A DNA stretch of 15,375 nt, taken from the NCBI GenBank assembly GCA_001929475.1, contig LXFE01000514.1, positions 1 through 15,375 on the forward strand, read 5' to 3'. Source of the DNA: Neolecta irregularis DAH-3. Lineage: Eukaryota; Ascomycota; Neolectomycetes; Neolectales; Neolectaceae. The position numbers and the translations under genes are program-made. This document shows positions 9,847-15,375 of the stretch, in pieces. The notes under the pieces were generated by a model. That model was not told the origin of the DNA, did not search any database, and was given only the letters and a program-made list of their open reading frames with translations. How positions within the stretch are numbered: position 1 is the first letter of the stretch; each line of letters opens with the position of its first letter.

Positions 9847-10134
9847 ATGGAGCCAGGAGGGGAAACGGATGGGGATATAAATCCACAAGACTCGCTTTCT
9901 CATGTCCTGCGCACTCAATTGCTGTATGAAGGAACTAAATATGCTGAGAAATTTATAATTCTTTATACATAACTCACCCTCTTCTAACCTATTCCCAGGC
10001 TATGGTCTAGCCCGAGTAGCCATGATGATCAGACCAACACCCTCTCAAAGACTTGGCTACGGAAAGGCTCGGAGGCGAAAATACGACCCTATATGATGCC
10101 CTCCATCTTCTCCTCATTCGTAGAAGAAGTTTAG
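9847..10134 (+). CDS. Speculative small two-exon gene, unknown function
   Basis: An ATG at 9847 in context CCAATGG opens a frame beginning MEPGGETDGDIN. Unspliced it stops at 9972 (41 aa). A GTATGA donor at 9924 and a good acceptor (TCTAACCTATTCCCAG, ending 9998) would remove 75 nt and join to a frame open for 46 further codons to TAG at 10132-10134, giving 70 aa. No family is recognised. For: an upstream TATA-like box with pyrimidine tract, a textbook branch site and acceptor, and an open second exon. Against: the intron would be twice the local size, the product is short, and nothing conserved is evident. It ends about 80 bp before the inverted-repeat island, so it could also be decayed mobile DNA. 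Confidence 0.22.
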
Positions 10135-10213
10135 GACAAGAAAACTGTTCACATAGGTGGGATAGCTAACAGGAAGTCGTTGTATCCTGCGATCATCCTC
10201 TTGGTGAGCTACA

Positions 10214-10253
10214 TGTCCCATCTGTGAAATCGTCCAACCTCACCACCAAATCT
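10214..10253 (+). repeat. Outer inverted repeat, left copy
   Basis: Starts TGTCCCATCTGTG and ends CCACCAAATCT. It pairs with 10861-10900 with two differences, both transitions. Confidence 0.85.
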
Positions 10254-10341
10254 GTAAGGACATACCCTTTGGGTATATCTTACCAATACGGCAAGGTGGC
10301 TTGACGGGAAGGAAATATGACTTACAAAATCTGTGACCGTC

Positions 10342-10483
10342 CTACCTGCAGAATCCACCAACCTCACCCTTTGATATTAAGTACCCACTTATAATGACTA
10401 TCGAGGCTAGACGATTCCATTGGTGGGTCATTATAAATAGGTACTTGATATCAAAGGGTGAGGTTGGTGGATTCCACAGGTAG
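10342..10483. repeat. Inner long hairpin, 57-bp arms, MITE-like
   Basis: The arms 10342-10398 and 10427-10483 are inverted copies matching 52 of 57 bases around a 28-nt loop. All five differences are transitions. TA dinucleotides at 10343-10344 and 10481-10482 sit next to CCTG and CAGG, consistent with a TA target-site duplication as made by Tc1/mariner-type elements, though the TA may be part of the repeat itself. The size and structure fit a foldback MITE. Confidence 0.75.
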
Positions 10484-10860
10484 TGTGAGTGTTGGGTGTC
10501 TGGACTTGCCGCTCGGCAAGCTTTGCTGGAAATATAGGATCACGATTCTGGAAATAAAGGAACTATGTATATATTATTGCTCCGGTTGGGCCTGGCTTGA
10601 TTAGCAAGCCAGGCCCTACTTATAGAAGAACTGGCACATACACTTCCTTATCTTGGTTTACCTCCCTGCATACCTCTCAGGTGGCAAAGATTGTGACCAC
10701 CCAGACTTGGCTCAGGGGTACTGCTTGCCACAGTCAGGCTGCTTTGGTCAGTACCAACGTCAGTGAATCTTGAACCGTTGGGGTTATGGTGGCTTGCAAT
10801 TGGGGGTGCCCATGCCATCAACAATGGGGGATGATTAAGCCCTCACAGTAGGAGGGTCAA
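10484..10860. other. Interior of the repeat island, no gene seen, two perfect short hairpins
   Basis: This 377-bp stretch is more GC-rich than its surroundings and has no credible frame. It contains CTTGCCG-CT-CGGCAAG at 10505-10520 and a perfect 12-bp-arm hairpin at 10588-10616. It also has TGTTGGGTG near its left end and a purine run (ATGGGGGATG) at about 10823-10832, features that recall fungal copia-type LTR edges. No matching LTR pair or 5-bp duplication was found, so a retrotransposon relic is only a suggestion. Confidence 0.4.
10588..10616. repeat. Perfect hairpin, 12-bp arms, 5-nt loop
   Basis: GGGCCTGGCTTG (10588-10599), loop ATTAG, then its exact reverse complement (10605-10616). 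It is very stable and GC-rich, inside the repeat island; the role is unknown. Confidence 0.85.
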
Positions 10861-10900
10861 AGATTTGGTGGTGAGGTTGGACGATTCCACAGGTGGGACA
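10861..10900 (-). repeat. Outer inverted repeat, right copy
   Basis: Reverse complement of 10214-10253 with 38 of 40 bases matching. It lies 149 bp before the Rab5-type gene's start codon, so the element borders or overlaps that promoter. Confidence 0.85.
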
Positions 10901-11049
10901 GAACAAATACATTACGAGTTTCACCACTATCCGAATCCGGCGAAGGCTTGATCAACGTGTGGGTGGCCAGCGTGGGACGTAGCTCCACGCGGGTCACGTG
11001 TGCACCGCTATTTTGCCCCCGTTCCATCTTCCACACCCCTCCTATCGCC
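10901..11049 (+). promoter_or_regulatory. Upstream region of the Rab5-type gene with a GTCACGTG E-box
   Basis: Only 149 bp separate the repeat island from the start codon. The stretch is GC-rich and holds GTCACGTG at 10993-11000, about 50 nt before the ATG. CACGTG is bound by bHLH factors such as Cbf1 in fungi. No TATA box is apparent. Confidence 0.4.
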
Positions 11050-11799
11050 ATGTCTGCCCGTGCATCGTTGGACAATGAGCCCGCTCTACGCCCGTCTCAG
11101 TGCAAACTCGTCCTTCTCGGGGAGGCTGCAGTTGGAAAGGCATATAGCCTGTATGCATTTGTTCGACTCACACATGTAGTCCTCGCTCGTCCTGCGGTTT
11201 GTCAACAATGAGTTTCAGGAAAACCGAGAGCCGACCATTGGAGCAGCATTTTTGACTCAGAAGTGCCGTGTCGAGAATCGGGTTGTCAAGTTTGAGATAT
11301 GGGACACAGCTGGCCAAGAAAGATTTCATAGCTTAGCGCCCATGTACTATCGGTGTGTCTATTATTTCTGCTATGCTGACTCGTGGTAGTAATGCTCAGG
11401 CTGCCGTTGTTGTTTATGATATCACGAAACCTACCAGTTTAGAGAAAGCTAAAAGCTGGGTCAAAGAACTTCAACGACAGGCAAGTCCAGGCATTGTCAT
11501 TGCCTTGTGTGGGAACAAGGCGGATGCAGAAGAGGAGCGAGCTGTCAGCACGGCTGATGGAGAAGGTTATGCGGAGGAATTTAAGTGTTCGTTCTTCGAG
11601 ACCAGCGCCAAGACAGGAAAGAATGTCCAGGAGGTGTTTGCGGCTATTGGTGTGTCTAGGATGATCAATCGGGATTAACAATGCAGCGAAGAGTCTACCA
11701 GAGGAAGTAGTCAATCGAAGGCAGCAGACTAGAGACCAACGTGTTGATCTTACTGAACGACATGATGTAGCAAAAGCCAATAGTGGATGTGCTTGTTAA
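11050..11799 (+). CDS. VPS21: Rab5-type small GTPase (Vps21/Ypt51 family), four exons
   Basis: Rab5 GTPases direct fusion of endocytic vesicles with early endosomes. Exons: 11050-11139, 11180-11352, 11390-11649, 11687-11799 (stop TAA); 211 aa. Visible: P-loop GEAAVGKSS at 24-32, switch [10 protein letters not shown] with Thr49, WDTAGQE at 71-77 with catalytic Gln76, NKAD at 130-133, ETSAKTG at 158-164, and a C-terminal CAC that fits double geranylgeranylation. IGAAFLTQ and [15 protein letters not shown] are characteristic of the Rab5 subfamily. Introns are 40, 37 and 37 nt. The first uses a GC donor and splits the P-loop between Lys30 and Ser31. Introns 2 and 3 begin with the same nine bases, GTGTGTCTA. 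Fungi often carry more than one Rab5 paralogue, so the exact symbol is less certain than the family. The gene is convergent with RPS7. Confidence 0.94.
11140..11179 (+). other. VPS21: GC-AG intron in the P-loop of the Rab5-type gene (40 nt)
   Basis: The exon ends GGAAAG and the intron starts GCATAT and ends ATGTAG. Joining restores GEAAVGKSSLVLRF. The only nearby GT (11151) would leave a 29-nt intron, add residues to the P-loop and shift the frame, so the GC donor is required. Confidence 0.85.
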
Positions 11800-11975
11800 C
11801 TTTTGCTGCTTATTTTGGTTGAGGATTATTGCTTATTTGATGATTTTTCATATATGATTGGGGATATTAGGATTTTGGCGGGATATAAAGTACATGATCT
11901 TTCCTTGACGAACAGAGAATGCAGATGAACATTTTAGATACATTCAGGTTTCAGCTTACCACGAGATAAAGCTAT

Positions 11976-12664
11976 CTACGACTCCTGTGAGAGCTCAAAA
12001 ACAACATTTTTCCCTGTGAGTTTATTATATACGCTCTGAAAGGAATCCAGTTTAAAATCAATCGCTGCCGAATCTTTGGTATCAAGAATTCTATCATTAG
12101 TATAGCACATTTGAGAAGAAGTTACACTTTGATGATCTTGCGTCCATCAACAGTAACACGAACTCTCTTTCCGACGATTTGCGTGGGATATACCATATCC
12201 TCCAACATTGCGTCGTGGACTGCAGTGAGTGTACGGGATCGAGGTCGTTTTTGGGTCACTCGCGAGGTTCGCGACTGTTTTCGTAGGATTCGTCTTTGGG
12301 CTAGGAATACGACATGCTCATCTGCAAATTTCTTTTCGAGTTCCCGGGTGAGTCTTCGAAATTAGCGTTGATTTCTTGATTTCTGAATTAAAGATAATCA
12401 CCTTTGTTGGATCTTGTGGAAAGAGGTGAGTTGAGATACTGGGACGAAAATGACAATTGCTTTTCGACCTCCGGCCACTTCAATCTATATCTTTGAATCT
12501 ATTTGCAATGAAGGAGGAAATACCTCACGAGCACCTGAAAACTGCAACGGTCGCAAGTCTTTTCGAAAGTCATGGAGGGATTCGAGATCGGTTATGGCCT
12601 GAGAAACAGTTTTTTCGAATTCATCCAGAGTTTGACCGTCAGGTTTAACGATTTTAGAAGTCAT
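11976..12664 (-). CDS. RPS7: 40S ribosomal protein S7 (eS7), four exons
   Basis: eS7 is a eukaryote-specific protein of the 40S subunit, needed for 18S rRNA maturation and lying near the platform. Exons: 12664-12524, 12484-12402, 12353-12126, 12090-11976 (stop TAG); 188 aa, close to the 190 of yeast. The N-terminus [17 protein letters not shown] matches the family. [51 protein letters not shown] and [11 protein letters not shown] follow in order, and the C-terminal exon gives [16 protein letters not shown]. Introns are 39, 48 and 35 nt, all GT-AG, with clear branch sites such as TACTAAT. The gene is divergent from KRI1 and shares a 161-bp spacer with it, so the two may be co-expressed. Confidence 0.96.
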
Positions 12665-12825
12665 TATATGTCAGCGGAATTAGGGACTCCAGGACTTGGT
12701 GGTGAATAAGACTAAGTTGGAGCCAGTCACCTGTTAATTTGTTGCAACCATTTGAGTAATAATTAGTGGTAATTACAGGCGCTCGATGAGACATGATTGA
12801 TAACTGCCAAATTATGTTTTGAGCT
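12665..12825. promoter_or_regulatory. Shared divergent promoter of RPS7 and KRI1
   Basis: It covers 161 bp between start codons. On the RPS7 strand there is TCACCACCA about 35 nt before the ATG (near 12697-12705). On the KRI1 strand GATGAG at 12785-12790, about 36 nt before the ATG, matches the core of the fungal PAC element found at ribosome biogenesis genes. Both are short matches and unproven. Confidence 0.45.
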
Positions 12826-14356
12826 ATGCCAAGGAAGAAATCTACCGCGAAGAAAACAATCCATGCTGAAGAAGGGAATAGGAAAAAGCTCGCCGAAGAC
12901 CTTGAATCAGATATTGGAGATGTTATAACGATTAATGAATCATACGCATCGAAATTCGAGTATAACAAAAAGCGAGATGAACTTTCCAGACGTATTCATT
13001 CTTGAATATTTGAATTTTCTGACAGGCCCAGTTCAGGAGAAATACGGGGGAAACGCACAAGATGGCAGCTCGAGCTCATCGGGAGAGGAAGATTCGGACG
13101 GAGAGCTTATCACCCCCGCCGTAGATGCTGCACTATTCAAAACCTTGAAAATGATTCGCGAGAAAGATCCAGGGATTTACAAAGCTGATAAGGATTTTTT
13201 CAAACAAACCGAACTTGATGTCAAACGAAATGCGAGAAAGGAGAAACCGATCAGACTAAAGGACTATCATCGTCAACGGCTACTTGATGGTGATATTGAT
13301 ATCGATGTGGAAGAAGAAATTCAAACTCACGAGATGGAACAGGAAGAACTCCGGCGGGACGTTATTAACGCTTTCCATGAGAGTGATGAGGTCAACGATG
13401 ACGATTTGCTCGTTCCACGCAAGAAGAGCTCACTTGAAAAAACAGAAGAAGAAGATAGCTATAAAAGATTCTTGGCTGAGCATGCCGGTTCAATTGCACC
13501 TAAAGATGACAATGAAAAGTTTCTGCTGGATTTCCTCACGAATAAAGCTTGGATCGATAAAGAAAATAAAACCGTTCCATCTTACGATCAGATTGTATCC
13601 GAATTAATCGACGAAGAAGAATTTGATGAGAAGGCAGATATTTTCGAAACGAATTATAATTTTCGATTTGAACAATCTACTGAAATCACCTCTCATGCAC
13701 GAGACGTTCCAACTGTTCGTCGAACCGACAATAAAAGAAAAGAAAAACGCAAGGAGGTCAAAGAGCGGAAGGTGAAGGAGAAAAAAGAAGACTTATCGAG
13801 ATTCAAAAAGTTGAAGCGGGAAGAAATCAAAGAACGGCTAAAGAAAATTGCAGTCGGCGGTGGTGTTTCGGGCATTACGGAGAATGACCTAGAGGAAGAA
13901 TTTGACCCTGCTGTTTGGGATAAGAGGATGAGTGGAATATTCAATGACGAGTATTATGATACTAGAGAGAAAATGCCTAAGTGGGATGATGACATCGATA
14001 TTAGCGATATAACCAAAACCAACGTTCAAGAATCATCCACTCAGCGTCCGAAAAAGCAAAAGTTAGACTCTTTTATCGATGAAAAATTCAATATCAATTA
14101 CGAGGATGTTGTTAATGGCCAAGCTACCCGATTTCGGTATCGAGAATGTACCCCGACAACATTTGGCCTTACAGTCGACGATATATTGAACGCAACTGAA
14201 AAGGAGCTTAATGAATACGTTGGGATTAAAAAATATCAGCCATATAGGAACGAGGAGAGTAGAAAGCGTGATAAAAAGAAGTTTGGGAAGAAGCAACGGT
14301 TAAGGGAATGGAGGAAGAGTGTTGAGGAACGTTTGAAAATGGAGAAAGAAATGTAG
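12826..14356 (+). CDS. KRI1: Ribosome biogenesis protein Kri1, two exons
   Basis: Kri1 is a nucleolar protein that binds Krr1 and is needed for 40S subunit assembly. Exons: 12826-12991 and 13026-14356 (stop TAG); 498 aa, shorter than yeast Kri1 (591). Exon 1 starts MPRKKSTAKK and contains INESYASKFEYNKKRDEL, the conserved Kri1 N-terminal block. The middle is highly charged, with a Ser/Glu/Asp patch, long Lys/Glu runs likely to be coiled coil, and EEEFDPAVWDKRM with FNDEYY. The C-terminal Kri1 domain is clear: FRYRECTPTTFGLTVDDIL, LNEYVGIKKYQPYR and KKFGKKQRLREWRK. The intron is 34 nt, and its best branch-like motif (CTGAC) runs straight into the acceptor, so the true branch point is probably an earlier TTGAAT. 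The open frame beginning at 12935 is a read-through of that intron in another frame. Confidence 0.94.
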
Positions 14357-15269
14357 GGTATAATGTTCTATTGTTGCCTTGGAGTGTTCCTATTCTTTTG
14401 TAGTAAACTCGCAAGGCATTATTTGTAAATATAATCATCCATTTTCATATACTAAATACCATGAGTGATCTAGGCTCTTACGCTGTGGCTGTTGATGAAT
14501 CCAGCCTTCTCCTTTAATTAAAGTTTATTATACACGAGTTTAAATAACAGAAAAGATTACATGTTCCGTAGACAAGTGGTTGGGATAATCGCAATTTGAA
14601 TCAACGATGAGTTGCAGCTGTAGATTGTTTCCCTTGGTTTATTAATCAAAGCGACACTTGACAGACATAACACTATTTCGAATTGAGATTTAGCAAGACT
14701 TTGTACCATCGTTCTTTCTTGAGATTGGTGATCGACTACTTGAAGTTTTTAATAAGTTTCAAACAACCAAAAGCTTCTCTTCTTATTGATAACTAATAGC
14801 ATCTAGTAAACTAAACACACCTGGTCTGCTGATCCCAGAGTCTTGATATACACAGGCATAGCTATCCTTAATCACAATAATTTGTAGACTACATCTACCT
14901 AAACCAAACTAGTTCAATCTCAAACTGAAAATCAGCCACTCAGGTGGTGATATCGTCGGCTGATATCCACATCGCCCGAATTAACGAGTCATCCATAGTT
15001 GATTAGACCATAGAACTCCGGGAACAAACAGTCCGCATTCATCATTGATCGAAATAGTTTGGTAAAAAAGTAATTTTCTGCATGTGTGACGTTTTATAAT
15101 CTGGTCAGGTGATATATTTATTTTTCCTCGCCGCCTTCTCAGTGTGTATTAGAAAATAAATGGATAATATAAGGTTTATTATATAATAGACCATTGCATA
15201 CAGTGACAAGACATGAAGAAACTATATAAGTGATTCGGAGAAGTCTTCTATCCTCGACCTTTTGCTAAC
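14357..15269. other. AT-rich intergenic region after KRI1, no gene seen
   Basis: It holds the KRI1 3' UTR and about 900 bp without a convincing frame on either strand. A perfect palindrome CTTTAATTAAAG lies near 14510-14521, and a TATATAA at 15223-15229 may belong to a gene starting at 15270. I found no tRNA A/B box pair and no snRNA signature. Confidence 0.5.
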
Positions 15270-15375
15270 ATGATGCTGATTGATATTTTGAACAGTAATA
15301 TGTTTACCGAAATGGAAAACGAACAGGGGATGTCTTTCTGTGGAACATTCCAAATTATCAGGGAAAGGGTGATGA
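15270..15375 (+). CDS. Possible start of a plus-strand gene, cut by window edge
   Basis: Two tandem ATGs at 15270 and 15273 open a frame of 35 codons that is still open at the window end. The translation begins MMLIDILNSNMFTEMENEQG. A TATATAA lies about 41 nt upstream, and an in-frame stop precedes the ATG. No family is recognised. The minus strand is also open here for about 45 codons, so this is only a candidate. Confidence 0.22.
   Translation, partial: MMLIDILNSNMFTEMENEQGMSFCGTFQIIRERVM

Larger units (their letters stand above)
10214..10900. mobile_element. Island bounded by 40-bp inverted repeats, probable nested MITE-like elements
   Basis: The ends at 10214-10253 and 10861-10900 are inverted copies matching 38 of 40 bases. 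Inside, at 10342-10483, lies a second hairpin whose ends resemble the outer ends (shared ACCTGTGGAATC and CCAACCTCACC). A further degenerate end copy sits in that hairpin's loop at 10410-10427. No transposase frame is visible in the 687 bp. The arrangement suggests small non-autonomous elements of one family inserted into each other. I found no clear target-site duplication for the outer pair. Confidence 0.6.

Noticed and set aside
10490-10679. Solo LTR of a copia-type element (TGTTGGG start, TCTCA end)
   Set aside because: No 5-bp target duplication and no second LTR were found; the ends are too short to support the call.
12111-12365. 84-aa plus-strand open frame
   Set aside because: It is the antisense shadow of RPS7 exon 3; the minus strand gives clear eS7 motifs.
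12935-13025. KRI1 start at 12935, giving a 473-aa protein
   Set aside because: That frame reads through a 34-nt intron. The upstream ATG at 12826 gives the conserved Kri1 N-terminal block and splices in frame.
1-15375. tRNA genes, snRNAs, CRISPR arrays
   Set aside because: I scanned for GTTCGANNC B boxes with matching A boxes, snRNA core motifs and regularly spaced repeats, and found none.

Overview
The window reads as a compact nuclear genome segment of a fungus. Nine complete eukaryotic protein genes were rebuilt by splicing. They carry 31 introns, 30 of them only 34-48 nt long (median 37) with CTRAY-like branch sites. The exception is a 170-nt intron in the ribosomal protein gene RPS3. 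The families (Rlp24, Mtq2, Tpt1, Dbp8, the P5A ATPase Spf1, a Vps21/Rab5 GTPase, Kri1) and the fungal-style gene density suggest Dikarya. A basidiomycete with ultrashort introns is my best guess, but the species cannot be named from sequence alone.

Layout. 1-100: GC-rich window edge with a possible 5' end of a minus-strand gene. 199-875 (-): RLP24, including a 12-nt microexon. 994-1772 (+): MTQ2, the eRF1 glutamine methyltransferase. 1854-2513 (-): TPT1, the tRNA 2'-phosphotransferase. 2650-3671 (+): RPS3, whose long first intron holds a candidate C/D box snoRNA. 3953-5303 (-): DBP8, a DEAD-box helicase. 5611-9514 (-): SPF1, a P5A ATPase with 10 exons. 9515-10213: mostly non-coding, with a speculative small two-exon gene. 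10214-10900: a nested set of inverted repeats, probably MITE-like elements of one family. 11050-11799 (+): a Rab5-type GTPase. 11976-12664 (-): RPS7. 12826-14356 (+): KRI1. 14357-15375: AT-rich and largely featureless, with a possible gene start at the right edge.

How the genes fit together. Seven of the nine genes act in making or running the translation machinery: RLP24 in 60S assembly, DBP8 and KRI1 in 40S assembly, RPS3 and RPS7 in the 40S subunit, MTQ2 in release factor methylation and TPT1 in tRNA splicing. Three pairs are divergent with only 118-161 bp between start codons (RLP24/MTQ2, TPT1/RPS3, RPS7/KRI1), so shared promoters are likely. SPF1 (ER membrane protein quality control) and the Rab5 homologue (early endosome) are endomembrane genes flanking the repeat-rich island.

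Most notable: the RLP24 microexon, two GC-AG introns among the ultrashort set, the intronic snoRNA candidate in RPS3, two look-alike neighbouring introns in RLP24, and the nested inverted repeats just upstream of the Rab gene. All calls come from reading the sequence and recalled family motifs; no search was run.
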